From an uncultured Prevotella sp. (GTDB taxonomy: Bacteria; Bacteroidota; Bacteroidia; Bacteroidales; Bacteroidaceae): a DNA stretch of 64,000 nucleotides. The position numbers and the translations under genes were made by a program. Positions 8,839 through 19,697 of this stretch are shown piece by piece. The notes beneath the pieces are model-generated. The model saw only the letters and a program-made list of their open reading frames with translations, had not been told where the DNA came from and ran no database searches. Positions within the stretch are counted from its first letter, which is position 1, and each line of letters starts with the position of its first letter. The DNA lies in contig CAJOFE010000006.1 of NCBI GenBank assembly GCA_905233825.1, forward strand, positions 62,001 through 126,000, read 5' to 3'.

Positions 8839-11328
8839 TTATTTCACAATGTGCTTCTTTCCACCTATTATATATATACCTTTCTTTAACGTTGAAGATT
8901 CAACGATGCGGCCTTGCAGGTCGTAGATGTCGTTATCGTTGGTGTTGACGTTGACGTTTGTGATGTTAGTCACGCCATTACCTATTTCGATGGTAAAGCG
9001 GTTGTTATGCGTGCCAGACTCAGCTGTGAAGGTATAGGCGTTATCGGTGAGCAGGGTGCGCTGGCCAGTGAGGTGGTCAACCAGGGTAACGGGTTCCTGC
9101 TGCCAATTGCCACTCCTGGGAGCTGCCAGCGAGAGGGTGAAGGTGCCCTTGTCGGCCAGCGTCATACCCAGCTGGATGATGCCGTTAGCTAAGGGGCGCT
9201 CGTTAATGCTGTAACGGGCACCATCCTCTATGGTATAGAGCTGGGGCACGTCTGCGTCGAGGCTCATGAACTTCGTGGCATCGTAACCCTCATCGTAGGC
9301 AATAGTGGCCTGTGGGTTGAGCACGAAGCGGGTGCGGTCGGTCATTCCCTCACCACCGTTGAGCGAGAGGTTGAAGACGGTGCGTGCAGGTGAGACACTT
9401 GCGTTTCTGGAGCGTGACGTAGAACGGTCAATGACAGCATGGCTTTCCTGACGTCCCTCTAATGGGAAAATGATGGAGGCCTGTTTCAGCGAGCGCTGTA
9501 CGAAGAAAGCCTCGCTGGGTGCCAGCACATAGTCGTCGTCAACCGGGCTGTAGGTCTCATACTGGCGATAGAACCTGTCCCAAACGATGAAGGGGCCGTC
9601 GTGCTGCATCAAGCGGGTGTCGTAATAGGTAGGATAGGGGTTGCCGATGAGGTTCCACGAGCGGTTGTGCTTGTCTTCGGCGATGTACTCCTCTAAGGGC
9701 ACGTCGGCCTCGGTATTGCGGAAGATGTCGTTCTTGTGGTTGTCGTTGATGGCGTAGAAGGTTATTTCCTCGGGTGTGTTCGAGCATTTCATGATGTAGC
9801 CCTTGCCGGCCTGCAGCACGGCATTGTCAGCGACGCGCTGCCAGGTGTCGTTGAACTCACTGGCGGCACGCTTCTCGCCGGAGTATTCGTAGATGACGAA
9901 ATCGCTGCCATTGGCCAGTTCAATCTCAGATACGCGGGCATTGAAGGGTAGCATGATGAAGTTCCAGAAGGTCCAAGAGTTGTAGTAGTTCGTATAGAAG
10001 GTCAGCGATACGCGGTCGGCACGGATGGGGGCATTGCTGATAAGACTGCCGAAAAGTTTCTCTGTCTTGATGCCTGAGTAGGTGTCGTTGCCTCTATAGT
10101 AGCGCAGGTCGTAGAAGGCATGATAGTCGCTGAGCGAGAGGGTGGTCGTACCGTTCACGGTGACGGCGGGGTAGATGGCCCTGTCACCGGTGTTCGACAG
10201 TTCGAGCCGCATGGCGGGCTTGTAGTCGGCGGGCAGCGAGGCAGGCACGTTGAGCGTCATGTCGGTATAGAAGGTGAGCGACGTTGGCAGCTTGTCGAGG
10301 ACATTTATGTTGTGCTTGTCCCATCCTACCTTCTGCTTGTAGGCATTCAGGCTGGGCGCCGGCACATAGACCTCGGCATAGAACTGCTCATTGTCGGCAT
10401 AACCGCCCATAGTGGAATATTCGTCGAACACAGGCGGGTTGATGGCGTAGCAGCGCACCACGCGCAGGCTGTTGCAGGGGTAAAAGGTTCTATAGTAGAT
10501 GCGACGAGTGGTAGAGGGCAGGTCGATGGAGGTGAGACCATGACAATAGGCAAAGGCGTCGTTGTGCAGGTCCTGCAGTCCTTCGGGCAGGCTGATACTT
10601 GTCAGCTTCTCACAGGAGCCGAAGGCATAATCTTTGATACTCTTCAGTGTGGATGGCAGCCGGACGCTGGTCAGATTCTTACAGCTCGAGAACGTACTGC
10701 TGCCCAGTTCCTCAATGCCATCGGGCACGTAGCAGCTCTTCAGTTGCTCGCAGCCGCTGAAAACACTCTCCGACCACTTTGTCATGTGGGTAGGCATTTT
10801 TACCTCGTTCAGGGAGGTGTTGTTGCCGAAGGCACCGCTGCCCAGTTCCTCGACCGTTTCGGGGAGGTCTATTCTGGTAATAGAAGTGCAATCCCTAAAG
10901 GCAATGGTACCGATGGTCTTGATACCTGTATGCATGGTGACGCTGGTGAGATTCTTGCACTCTGAGAAGAGGCCGTTGCTGATGGCGGTAAGCGTCTTGG
11001 GCAGCACGACCGTCTGGAGAGCGTCACGTTTATTTAAGCCATAGTCGGGCATGGTCTCGACGATGGCCTCGTTCATGTCGAGGGTCACGATGCTGGTCAT
11101 GCGATTGCAGAGCGTGTACAGGTCGTCATCGTTGAGAGGGCCCCTGACGGTGAAGTATTTCACGTCGCTGAAGTTTTCCGTCTTTGCCAGCACGAGGTCG
11201 CCCATGGTGCCTGGAGTGGTGACGGTGATGTCGAGCGTTTCTTGATGGTCGGTGGTTTGTGCATTTGCTGTCTGTGCAAACGCAGTGGTCAGGACAATGG
11301 CCAGCAGGTAGTTGATTGCCTTTTTCAT
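8839..11328 (-). CDS. BspA-like leucine-rich-repeat surface protein with sorting-like C-terminal tail
   Basis: Repeats such as 'LPSTLKSIKDYAFGSCEKLTSISLPEGLQ'; signal peptide; C-terminal 'IYDLQGRIVESSTLKKGIYIIGGKKHIVK'. Confidence 0.88.
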   Translation of the reverse strand: MKKAINYLLAIVLTTAFAQTANAQTTDHQETLDITVTTPGTMGDLVLAKTENFSDVKYFTVRGPLNDDDLYTLCNRMTSIVTLDMNEAIVETMPDYGLNKRDALQTVVLPKTLTAISNGLFSECKNLTSVTMHTGIKTIGTIAFRDCTSITRIDLPETVEELGSGAFGNNTSLNEVKMPTHMTKWSESVFSGCEQLKSCYVPDGIEELGSSTFSSCKNLTSVRLPSTLKSIKDYAFGSCEKLTSISLPEGLQDLHNDAFAYCHGLTSIDLPSTTRRIYYRTFYPCNSLRVVRCYAINPPVFDEYSTMGGYADNEQFYAEVYVPAPSLNAYKQKVGWDKHNINVLDKLPTSLTFYTDMTLNVPASLPADYKPAMRLELSNTGDRAIYPAVTVNGTTTLSLSDYHAFYDLRYYRGNDTYSGIKTEKLFGSLISNAPIRADRVSLTFYTNYYNSWTFWNFIMLPFNARVSEIELANGSDFVIYEYSGEKRAASEFNDTWQRVADNAVLQAGKGYIMKCSNTPEEITFYAINDNHKNDIFRNTEADVPLEEYIAEDKHNRSWNLIGNPYPTYYDTRLMQHDGPFIVWDRFYRQYETYSPVDDDYVLAPSEAFFVQRSLKQASIIFPLEGRQESHAVIDRSTSRSRNASVSPARTVFNLSLNGGEGMTDRTRFVLNPQATIAYDEGYDATKFMSLDADVPQLYTIEDGARYSINERPLANGIIQLGMTLADKGTFTLSLAAPRSGNWQQEPVTLVDHLTGQRTLLTDNAYTFTAESGTHNNRFTIEIGNGVTNITNVNVNTNDNDIYDLQGRIVESSTLKKGIYIIGGKKHIVK

Positions 11329-11492
11329 AATGTTGTTATTTTTACAATAATTGTTAATTGTTGCTTTTTGCTTGCAAAGTTACGAAAAATGTTTGAAATA
11401 GAAATGAAAATGGGCGAAATAGATAAAGAAATGCCATTTATTTTGTCTATAGCGTGATGCGAAGGATAGCATCAAGTTGACCTTATCATATG

Positions 11493-11532
11493 AAGACACG
11501 GCTTACTACTATAGAGTAGTAGACCGTGTCTT
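11493..11532. other. Strong two-part hairpin (AAGACACGG / CCGTGTCTT outer stem, TACTACT / AGTAGTA inner stem)
   Basis: Read from sequence; no clear T-tract on either side. Confidence 0.7.
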
Positions 11533-11562
11533 TGAAAAAGCCGAGCCCAAATAAAAGATGGC

Positions 11563-11880
11563 TTACAGGTTCTGCTCCTGAAAGTCGAGGTCGGCCTCGG
11601 CAATGAGGCGCACCTCCTGAGCATCGAGAGGGGACTGCCCTTCTTGCTCGGCTAATGAGCAGACGTAACGAGCCACCTCGTCCATGTCGATATCTATCTC
11701 TTCGGCCTGGCTCTCTAAGACGCCACTCTCATAGTAGTAGGTGGCGATGGCATCAAGCACCCACGTGAGGCGCTGGTCGGGGTAGCTGTCCTTCATGTCG
11801 ATGGGCAGCTGCTGGCGGATGTACTGCATCTCGCGTTGCGTCTCCTGCTCGTCGAGGAGCAGCTCTTCGTCGATGTTCAT
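11563..11880 (-). CDS. Hypothetical acidic protein, 105 aa
   Basis: ORF immediately downstream of trxA on the same strand. Confidence 0.7.
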   Translation of the reverse strand: MNIDEELLLDEQETQREMQYIRQQLPIDMKDSYPDQRLTWVLDAIATYYYESGVLESQAEEIDIDMDEVARYVCSLAEQEGQSPLDAQEVRLIAEADLDFQEQNL

Positions 11881-11892
11881 AGTGGTGAGGGG

Positions 11893-12207
11893 TTAGAGCA
11901 GGGCCTCGAATTTCTCCTCGAACTTCTGCTTTGACACGGCACCGACAAGCCTATCGACCACCTCGCCGTTCTTCAGGAAGACGACGGTGGGGATGTTGCG
12001 GATGCCAAACAGGGCAGCTAGTTCCTCACTCTCTTCTACATCGCACTTACCCACGACGATCTGGCCGTCGTACTTCTCAGCCATTTCGGAGATGATAGGA
12101 GCCACCATGCGGCAGGGGCCGCACCACGTTGCCCAGAAATCAATGGCCATAGGCTTCTGACTATTCTTCAGAGCCTCAAAATTCTCGCTTGTGATTGTTA
12201 CTTCCAT
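11893..12207 (-). CDS. trxA: Thioredoxin
   Basis: 'FWATWCGPCRMVAPIISE' active site and 'IPTVVFLKNGE'. Confidence 0.97.
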   Translation of the reverse strand: MEVTITSENFEALKNSQKPMAIDFWATWCGPCRMVAPIISEMAEKYDGQIVVGKCDVEESEELAALFGIRNIPTVVFLKNGEVVDRLVGAVSKQKFEEKFEALL

Positions 12208-12345
12208 AATGTGATTCTTCTTTGCCCCTAAGCGAGGGGGTGGGGTATGAACAGACGTTCATTGCCCCGGGTTAAACAATATTCTTATTTTTCTACATGC
12301 AAATAGTGTGCCAATTCTTACTTCAAACTTTCTACTTCCTAACTC

Positions 12346-15300
12346 CTAATTGATTTTATAATCCACACCCTCTGTACGCTCGATATAGTCGAGGAGGTGG
12401 TGTTTCACGTCGATGAACTGGTTTTGTGAGCGCAGCAGCACGTGGTTCTTGCCAGTAGAGTCGCGTAGCTGGATGAAGAGCTTGGTCTTCCCTGGGTGCT
12501 CGCGCACCAGCTCGGTGAGCTCGGTCACTATCTCGTCGTTGAGCATATCGCTGTTCAGCGAGATGGTGATGCGGTCGATGGCACGTTCCTTGACCGACTG
12601 CAGCAGTTCGACGCTGGTGACTTTCAGCTCCTTGTCTTCGGGATTGTGGAAGCGGGCTTGCATCTTTCCCTTGACGAAGACGGCAGCACCCTGTATGAAC
12701 TTGCCGTTGAGGTTGAGCCAGTCATCGCCGAAGATAGCCAGCTCGCCCGAGCCGTCAAAATCTTCGAGAGTGATGATGCCCCATGGTTTGTTGTTCTTGC
12801 CCTGACGCGTCTGCACGTCGGTGACAATGCCCCCCAGCGCCACTTCCTCGCGGTCGTAGAGGGCAGCGCCACGGTCGGCCAGTTCGGAGCAGGTGGCGTT
12901 GCACATGTTGTCGAGCACGATCTTGTATTCGTCCAGAGGATGGGCGGAGAGGTAGATACCTACGAGGTCGCGCTCCTTGTTGAGACGCTCGATGTCGCTC
13001 CAACGGATTTCGCTCTTGGGGATGGGCGGCGTGGCTATCTCTATATCGTCATCGCCAAACAGCGAGTTCTGAGCCTCGGCCTTTGCCTGCTGGTACATCT
13101 GTCCATAGCGCACCAGAGTGTCGAGGAACAGCTCGCCCTTGGCATTGGGCACAAAGAAATCTTCACGACGGATGCCGAAACTGTCAAAGCCGCCGCTGAG
13201 CGCCAGGCTCTCGAAACATTTTTTATTGACGTTGGCATAGCTGATGCGCTGGGCAAAGTCGAAGATGTCCTTGTAGGGGCCGTTCTTCTGGCGCTCGTCG
13301 ATGATGGCGTTGGCAGCAGCGTCGCCCATACCTTTGATGGCGGCCAGTCCGAAGCGTATCTCGCCTTTCTGGTTCACACCGAACTTCAGGTACGACTCAT
13401 TGACGTCGGGGCCCAGCGTTGCGATGCCCATGGCCTTGCACTCGTCCATGAGCTTGGTGATTTCCGTGATCTGGTCGCGGCGGCGTGTCATAATGGCAGC
13501 CATGAACTCAGCGGGGTAGTTGGCCTTGAGGTAGGCCGTCTGATAGGCCACCCACGAATAACAGGCGGCATGCGACTTGTTGAAGGCGTAGGAGGCGAAT
13601 TTCTCCCAGTCTGACCAGATTTTCTCAAGTATGGCGGTGTCGTGGCCGTTGCTCTTGCCACCCTCGATGAACTTGGGCTTCATCTCATCAACGATGGCCT
13701 TTTGTTTCTTACCCATGGCTTTGCGCAGCTTGTCGCTCTCGCCACGGGTGAAGTTGGCCAGCTGGCGTGAGAGTAACATCACCTGTTCCTGATAGACGGT
13801 AATGCCGTAGGTGTCCTTCAGGTATTTCTCCATACAGGAGATGGGGTAGGTGATTTTCTCCTTGCCGTTCTTACGCTTGATGAAGGAGGGAATATAGTCC
13901 ATAGGCCCTGGTCGGTAGAGGGCGTTCATGGCGATGAGGTCCTCGAACACGGTGGGATGGAGTTCGCGAAGATATTTCTGCATGCCTGCCGACTCAAACT
14001 GGAAGGTGCCCACGGTGCGCCCCTGTTGGTAGAGCTCGTAGGTCTTGGGGTCGTCGATGGGGATGTTGTCGAGATTGACGTCGATGCCGAGCGTCTGCTT
14101 GACATTGGCACAGGCTTCTTTCAGCTCTGACAGCGTCTTCAGCCCGAGGAAGTCCATCTTGATGAGGCCTGTCGATTCAATAACATGACCGTCGTACTGC
14201 GTACAGTTGGTCTTGGTATCCTTGAAGTCAGGGTCATCGGCAGTGGATATCGGCACCCAGTCGCTGATAGGGTCGCGGCAGATGATAAAGCCGCAAGCAT
14301 GGATGCCCGTGCCACGCACCGTGCCTTCGAGCATCTTGGCATATTTGATGGTGTTGGACTCTGCAGGGTCGCTGCTGGCCTCTGCCTCTTGCAGCATGCG
14401 TGTGCATTTGATGGCGTTGGGCAGGTTCATCTTCAGGTCTTCACCCGTCTGTGGGTCTTTCAGACGGTCGGGGATGGCCTTGCACCAGGCATTCGACAAT
14501 GCCAAAGGCACCTTTTCTACTCGGGCCACGTCCTTGAGGCTGTTCTTGGTGGCCATTGAGGCGTAGGTAATAATATGCGCGCAGTTCTCGTGGCCGTACT
14601 TATCCTCCACCCATTTCAGCACGCGCCCTCGGCCGTCGTCGTCGAAGTCGGTATCGATATCAGGGAGGGAGATACGGTCGGGATTAAGGAAACGCTCGAA
14701 CAGCAGGTCGTATTTCAGCGGGTCTATTTTCGTAATGCCCAGACAATAGGCCACCACGCTGCCAGCTGCCGAGCCGCGGCCTGGTCCCACCATGACATCG
14801 AGCTCGTCGCGTGCCGAATTGATAAAGTCCTGCACGATGAGGAAATAGCCAGGGAAGCCCATCGTCTTCATGATGTGCAGTTCGAAGCGGATGCGCTCCT
14901 CCACTTCATCTGAAAGCGGTTCTCCATAAAGACGCTTAGCGCCTCTGTAGGCCAGCATGGCTAAGTAGTCGGCCTCGAACTTGATGCGGTAGAGCTTGTC
15001 GTAGCCGCCCAGCTTCTTGATTTTCTTTTCTCCCTCTTCGGGCGACAGCTGGTTCTCGCCGTTCTCGTCGCTGGTGAACTCTTTGTAGAGGTCGGCCTCG
15101 GTAAACTTCTGCCGCCACTGTTCCTCGGTGCCGAAATTCTCGGGGATGGGGAAGAAAGGCATGATGGGGTCGTGGTCGAGACCGTAGATCTCCACCTTGT
15201 CGAGAATCTCCAGCGTGTTCGACAGCGCCTCGGGCACGTCGCTGAAGATATCGTTCATCTCAGCCTTCGTCTTAAACCACTCCTGCTTGGAATAGAGCAA

Positions 15301-16071
15301 GCGCGAGGGATCGTCGAGGTCTTTGCCAGTGGAGAGGCAAAGCAGATGGTCGTGGGCTTCGGCGTTCTCCTCATCCACGAAGTGTACGTCGTTGGTGCAG
15401 ATGAGCTTGATGCCGTACTCACGGGCCAGTTCGATAAGCACCTTATTAGCCCGTTGCTGCATGGGGAAGGTCTCGCGGTTGGCACGAATGGTGGGGTCTT
15501 TCACCTCATGGCGCTGCAATTCCAGATAGTAATCGTCGCCGAAGATGTTGTGGTACCACTCTATGGCCTCACGTGCTCCAGCCATGTCGCCGTTCAGTAT
15601 TTTCTTAGGTACCTCGCCGGCAATACAGGCTGAGCATACGATGAGTCCTTCGTGATAGCGCTCCAGGTCTTCGCGGTCGGTACGTGGTCGCATATAGTAA
15701 CCTTCTGTCCACGAGTTCGACACCAGCTTGATCAGGTTCTTGTAGCCCTGATAGTTCTTGGCCAGTACGATGAGGTGGTAGCCGCTTTGGTCTTCCTTGC
15801 CGCGGCGGAGTGACTTCGAACCGTAGCGCGATACATACATCTCACAGCCGAAGATGGGTTTGAAAGGTTCCTCTCCGGCTTTCTTGCGATCCTTATTTAC
15901 ATTGTTCACAATGTCGTGGAACTCCTTGATGCCGAACATGTCGCCGTGGTCGGTGATGGCCATGCCACGCATGCCGTCCTTCAGGGCCTTGTTAACAAGG
16001 CTCTTGATCTTCGACTGTCCGTCAAGAATTGAGTAGTACGTATGTACGTGTAGATGTATGAAATCTTCCAT
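12346..16071 (-). CDS. dnaE: DNA polymerase III subunit alpha
   Basis: PHP domain 'FIHLHVHTYYSILDGQ', 'PDIDTDFDDDGRGRVLKWV', 'YRPGPMDYIPSF'; ATG at 16071 preferred. Confidence 0.97.
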   Translation of the reverse strand: MEDFIHLHVHTYYSILDGQSKIKSLVNKALKDGMRGMAITDHGDMFGIKEFHDIVNNVNKDRKKAGEEPFKPIFGCEMYVSRYGSKSLRRGKEDQSGYHLIVLAKNYQGYKNLIKLVSNSWTEGYYMRPRTDREDLERYHEGLIVCSACIAGEVPKKILNGDMAGAREAIEWYHNIFGDDYYLELQRHEVKDPTIRANRETFPMQQRANKVLIELAREYGIKLICTNDVHFVDEENAEAHDHLLCLSTGKDLDDPSRLLYSKQEWFKTKAEMNDIFSDVPEALSNTLEILDKVEIYGLDHDPIMPFFPIPENFGTEEQWRQKFTEADLYKEFTSDENGENQLSPEEGEKKIKKLGGYDKLYRIKFEADYLAMLAYRGAKRLYGEPLSDEVEERIRFELHIMKTMGFPGYFLIVQDFINSARDELDVMVGPGRGSAAGSVVAYCLGITKIDPLKYDLLFERFLNPDRISLPDIDTDFDDDGRGRVLKWVEDKYGHENCAHIITYASMATKNSLKDVARVEKVPLALSNAWCKAIPDRLKDPQTGEDLKMNLPNAIKCTRMLQEAEASSDPAESNTIKYAKMLEGTVRGTGIHACGFIICRDPISDWVPISTADDPDFKDTKTNCTQYDGHVIESTGLIKMDFLGLKTLSELKEACANVKQTLGIDVNLDNIPIDDPKTYELYQQGRTVGTFQFESAGMQKYLRELHPTVFEDLIAMNALYRPGPMDYIPSFIKRKNGKEKITYPISCMEKYLKDTYGITVYQEQVMLLSRQLANFTRGESDKLRKAMGKKQKAIVDEMKPKFIEGGKSNGHDTAILEKIWSDWEKFASYAFNKSHAACYSWVAYQTAYLKANYPAEFMAAIMTRRRDQITEITKLMDECKAMGIATLGPDVNESYLKFGVNQKGEIRFGLAAIKGMGDAAANAIIDERQKNGPYKDIFDFAQRISYANVNKKCFESLALSGGFDSFGIRREDFFVPNAKGELFLDTLVRYGQMYQQAKAEAQNSLFGDDDIEIATPPIPKSEIRWSDIERLNKERDLVGIYLSAHPLDEYKIVLDNMCNATCSELADRGAALYDREEVALGGIVTDVQTRQGKNNKPWGIITLEDFDGSGELAIFGDDWLNLNGKFIQGAAVFVKGKMQARFHNPEDKELKVTSVELLQSVKERAIDRITISLNSDMLNDEIVTELTELVREHPGKTKLFIQLRDSTGKNHVLLRSQNQFIDVKHHLLDYIERTEGVDYKIN

Positions 16072-16137
16072 TTTGCCAGTTTTGAGCCTCAAAGTTACGC
16101 CAAAAAGTTGAAAAAGCCAAAAGAATTATACAAAAAG

Positions 16138-16168
16138 TTTGTTAATTGACAAAAAAGCATTACCTTTG
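16138..16168 (+). promoter_or_regulatory. Bacteroidales-type promoter (TTTG -33, TACCTTTG -7) for psd
   Basis: TTTG 16138-16141, 19-nt spacer, TACCTTTG 16161-16168. Confidence 0.75.
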
Positions 16169-16202
16169 CAGGTGATTTGCGAAAGTAGATCAAAAAACTA
16201 AC

Positions 16203-16892
16203 ATGGGAAAGAGAATAAAGAAACTGAAGAAGATAAGGATTCACCGTGAAGGCACCAATGAGCTGCTATACAGCATGTTTGCTATTGTGGCTATTGCGGT
16301 GATACTCTGGCGCTCATTCGATACTTGGATTCCCTTTGCTGCATTCCTGCTGGTTTTTGGTGTGGTGTGGCTGCTGGTGCTGAATTTCTATCGGTGCCCT
16401 ATTCGTTATTTCCCTGGCGATACGGAAAAAATAGTGGTGGCTCCCGCCGACGGCAAGATCGTGGTGATTGAGGAGACCGACGAGAACGATTATTTCCACG
16501 AGCGTCGCTTCATGATCAGTATTTTCATGAGCCCGCTTAATGTGCATGCCAACTGGTTCCCTGTCGATGGGCAGGTGAAGTTTGTGCGCCATTTTGAGGG
16601 CAACTATCACAAGGCTTGGCTACCGAAGGCGAGCGAAGAGAACGAGCATGCCGACACGATGATAGAGACGCCTGACGGTCAGCAGGTGTTGGTACGCCAG
16701 ATTGCGGGAGCCGTGGCGCGTCGCATCGTTACCTATGCCAAGGACTTGGAAGAATGTTACATCGATGAGCATCTGGGCTTCATCAAGCTGGGCTCGCGTG
16801 TTGATGTCTATCTGCCGCTGGGCTCCACTCCCTGCGTAAAAATGGGGCAGAGTACCACTGGTGACCTCACCGTCATTGCCAAACTGCCATAA
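16203..16892 (+). CDS. psd: Phosphatidylserine decarboxylase
   Basis: '[12 protein letters not shown]', '[16 protein letters not shown]', C-terminal LGS motif '[12 protein letters not shown]'. Confidence 0.95.
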   Translation: MGKRIKKLKKIRIHREGTNELLYSMFAIVAIAVILWRSFDTWIPFAAFLLVFGVVWLLVLNFYRCPIRYFPGDTEKIVVAPADGKIVVIEETDENDYFHERRFMISIFMSPLNVHANWFPVDGQVKFVRHFEGNYHKAWLPKASEENEHADTMIETPDGQQVLVRQIAGAVARRIVTYAKDLEECYIDEHLGFIKLGSRVDVYLPLGSTPCVKMGQSTTGDLTVIAKLP

Positions 16893-16916
16893 ATATCAAA
16901 CCTCAAACCTCAAATC

Positions 16917-17657
16917 TTGAAAAAGCATATCCCTAACGCCATTACTTGTTGCAACCTTATATCAGGCTGCGTGGCTGTAATGTTTGCTCTGGGTCATAAT
17001 TATACGGTGGCCTTGCTGGCCATTATCGCTGGTGCTGTGTTCGACTTCTTCGATGGTATGGTGGCGCGCCTGTTGCATGTGTCATCGCCCATTGGAAAGG
17101 AACTGGACTCGCTGGCCGATGTAGTGACGTTCGGAGTAGCACCAGCTATGATGCTGTTCCGCTATATGTCAGACATCAGCTACATTTCGTTGATGGCAGG
17201 TATCGACAGACCTGGGACGAGTTCTGTGGGAATGTGGATTCTCTATGTGCCTTTCGTAGCTTTTCTGATGGCGGCCTTCTCAGCCTTGCGATTGGCTAAG
17301 TTCAATCTCGACGAGCGTCAGGCGATGGGCTTCATTGGACTGCCAACTCCTGCCAATGCCCTGTTCTGGGGAAGTCTCATCGTAGGGTGGGGCGATCGTC
17401 TGCTCACTTTCCCCCCTGTTCTTCCTATCGTAGTGGTGTTGATGCTGCTCAGCTGCTACCTGTTAGTGAGTGAGATCCCGATGTTTGCCCTGAAGTTCAA
17501 GACGTGGGGCTGGAAAGGCAATGAGGTGAAATGGCTGTTTCTCGTTACCTGCATCCCCTTGATCCTCTTTTTCGGTCTGGGGTCGCTGGCCATCATCATT
17601 GCGTGGTATCTGCTGCTGTCGGTCACCACTCATCACTCACCACTCACCAAATCTTGA
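16917..17657 (+). CDS. pssA: CDP-diacylglycerol--serine O-phosphatidyltransferase (TTG start)
   Basis: CDP-alcohol phosphatidyltransferase motif region '[39 protein letters not shown]'. Confidence 0.93.
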   Translation: MKKHIPNAITCCNLISGCVAVMFALGHNYTVALLAIIAGAVFDFFDGMVARLLHVSSPIGKELDSLADVVTFGVAPAMMLFRYMSDISYISLMAGIDRPGTSSVGMWILYVPFVAFLMAAFSALRLAKFNLDERQAMGFIGLPTPANALFWGSLIVGWGDRLLTFPPVLPIVVVLMLLSCYLLVSEIPMFALKFKTWGWKGNEVKWLFLVTCIPLILFFGLGSLAIIIAWYLLLSVTTHHSPLTKS

Positions 17658-17662
17658 CGCCT

Positions 17663-18052
17663 ATGCAGTTCTTCCTTTCAGTCATTGGTTTTATCTTCCT
17701 CGTTTTCACGTTAGGATTTATCATGGTTGTGTGGAAGGTACGTAAGCGTATGCGAGAGTTGCGCGATGCCATGCAGGACAATATGAATGACGAAGCTTTC
17801 CGTCGTATGGCTGACAAGCATTATTATCGTACGCATCGCGATGATACCCCTCCTTTTGCTGACGACTATTTCAAGGGAGACCCTGACGGCAGCCGCAAGA
17901 GGCAACAGCAGCAACAGGAAAAACAACAGCAGACACGTCGCACTACACGTACTGCAGGCGGTGTTACTATCATCGACGACCGTGATCCCAATGCCCGCAA
18001 AAAAATATTCGCCCAGGATGAGGGCGAATATGTGGATTTCACTGAGAACTAA
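17663..18052 (+). CDS. DUF4834-like small membrane protein
   Basis: N-terminal TM helix then charged Q/R-rich tail ending 'GEYVDFTEN'; ATG at 17663. Confidence 0.7.
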   Translation: MQFFLSVIGFIFLVFTLGFIMVVWKVRKRMRELRDAMQDNMNDEAFRRMADKHYYRTHRDDTPPFADDYFKGDPDGSRKRQQQQQEKQQQTRRTTRTAGGVTIIDDRDPNARKKIFAQDEGEYVDFTEN

Positions 18053-18098
18053 TTTCCAATTCTTAATTCTCAATTCTTAACTCTTAATTCTTAATTCG

Positions 18099-18809
18099 TT
18101 AAGGGTGTACCAGTGTTCCAATCTCCTCGCCCTGTATCACTTTCATCAGGTTACCCACAACGTCCATGTTGAACACATAGATGGGCAGATTGTTGTCTTG
18201 GCACATGCAGATGGCTGATAAGTCCATCACCTTCAGGCCGCGGCTCAGTACTTCATTATAAGAGATGTCGTCGAACTTCGTGGCCGTGGGGTCTTTCTCG
18301 GGGTCGGCAGTGTAGATGCCATCCACACGAGTGCCCTTCAGCATCACGTCGGCCTCTATCTCCACGCCACGTAGTGATGAGCCGGTGTCAGTGGTGAAAT
18401 AGGGCTGTCCCGTTCCGGCACTGAAGATACACACCATGCCCTGTTCCATCGCCTCGATGGCTTTCCACTTGCTGTAGAACTCTCCGATGGGCTCCATGCG
18501 GATGGCGGTGAGCACTTTGTTTTTTACACCTTCGGCATCGAGTGCTGAGGAGAGTGCCAGTGAGTTGATGACGGTAGCGCACATACCCATCTGGTCACCT
18601 TTCACGCGGTCGAAGCCTTTCTTGCTTCCGCTCAGTCCGCGGAAGATGTTGCCGCCGCCGATGACGATGCCTATCTGCACGCCTAAGTTATGTACTTCCT
18701 TAATCTGGCGGGCATAGTCGCCCAGCCGCTCAGGGTCGATACCGTGACCCTGCTTGCCCATCAGGCTCTCGCCCGACAATTTTAGTAGAATTCTTTTAAA
18801 TCTTGCCAT
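18099..18809 (-). CDS. pyrH: UMP kinase
   Basis: 'ILLKLSGESLMG', 'IVIGGGNIFRG', 'GTGQPYFTTDTGSSLRGVEI'. Confidence 0.97.
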   Translation of the reverse strand: MARFKRILLKLSGESLMGKQGHGIDPERLGDYARQIKEVHNLGVQIGIVIGGGNIFRGLSGSKKGFDRVKGDQMGMCATVINSLALSSALDAEGVKNKVLTAIRMEPIGEFYSKWKAIEAMEQGMVCIFSAGTGQPYFTTDTGSSLRGVEIEADVMLKGTRVDGIYTADPEKDPTATKFDDISYNEVLSRGLKVMDLSAICMCQDNNLPIYVFNMDVVGNLMKVIQGEEIGTLVHP

Positions 18810-18849
18810 GATTGTTTACAATTTTACATTAGAGTGTTTACTTCTTACT

Positions 18850-19593
18850 TCATACTTTATACTCGGCTATGCCGACACCTTTTACTTCTTCGCTCGGCTT
18901 GCCAAGAATCCTAAACTCAACCTCTTTGAAGGCATAGCGTCGCAGCCGCTCTTGGCGGTCTTGCAGTAATAGATGGCCGTCGTCTTCCACGGTCTTGAGG
19001 CGAGCCTCGAAGTCGCCCTGCCTGTCGCGATAGAGGTGGAAACCCTCTTGCCGATAGAGCAGCGAGCGGTAGTCGAAGGGGTTGATGTCGAGCGTGAAAC
19101 TGCTGATGATGCTGTCAAGCAGCTCCTCGCAATCGTGATTCTTCCCTGTTATCTGTTGTAGTGACACAGGGTTTGGGGCATCACTCAGGAACACGGTCTG
19201 ATTCACGTTCAGTCCCACGCCGATGATACTCTGGCGGATGTAATGTCCCGTCAGGCTGTTTTCGATGAGGATGCCGCACAGCTTACGGTCGTTCCAGTAG
19301 ATGTCGTTGGGCCATTTAATGGTGAGCGACGTCAATGGCTGCAGGGCATGGACAATGGCTAACGAGATGGCCATGGAGATACGAAACTGTTCCGTGGGTT
19401 TCAGGCTGACGGGGTGGATGAGCATCGAGAACAGCAGGTTCTGTCCCCGTTCGCTCTCCCATGTGTTCGTACCGCTACCGCGACCTGCCGTCTGGTAGTC
19501 GGTCCACGCTACCAAGTCTCGCCCGTCGTCGTGCTCCTTCAGCCAATGGTTGGTGGAGTCGGTTTCTTCCAGATGTATCTTTTCGAAAGTCAT
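18850..19593 (-). CDS. birA: Biotin--[acetyl-CoA-carboxylase] ligase
   Basis: 'TDYQTAGRGSGTNTWESERGQNLLFS', 'LTIKWPNDIYWNDRKLCGILIE'. Confidence 0.93.
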   Translation of the reverse strand: MTFEKIHLEETDSTNHWLKEHDDGRDLVAWTDYQTAGRGSGTNTWESERGQNLLFSMLIHPVSLKPTEQFRISMAISLAIVHALQPLTSLTIKWPNDIYWNDRKLCGILIENSLTGHYIRQSIIGVGLNVNQTVFLSDAPNPVSLQQITGKNHDCEELLDSIISSFTLDINPFDYRSLLYRQEGFHLYRDRQGDFEARLKTVEDDGHLLLQDRQERLRRYAFKEVEFRILGKPSEEVKGVGIAEYKV

Positions 19594-19697
19594 TCTTGGT
19601 GCAAAGGTAGTCATTTTTTCTGTAAACGAGTGCGAATAGTGCTTAAATTTGCATAAAGAATTTGTTGGTGCGTTGCTTTCTGCCTATTTTTGCAGTG

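Noticed and set aside
17711-18073. 120-aa minus-strand ORF between pssA and pyrH
   Set aside because: Antisense to the DUF4834-like gene, low-complexity Leu run from CAG/CAA repeats on the coding strand.
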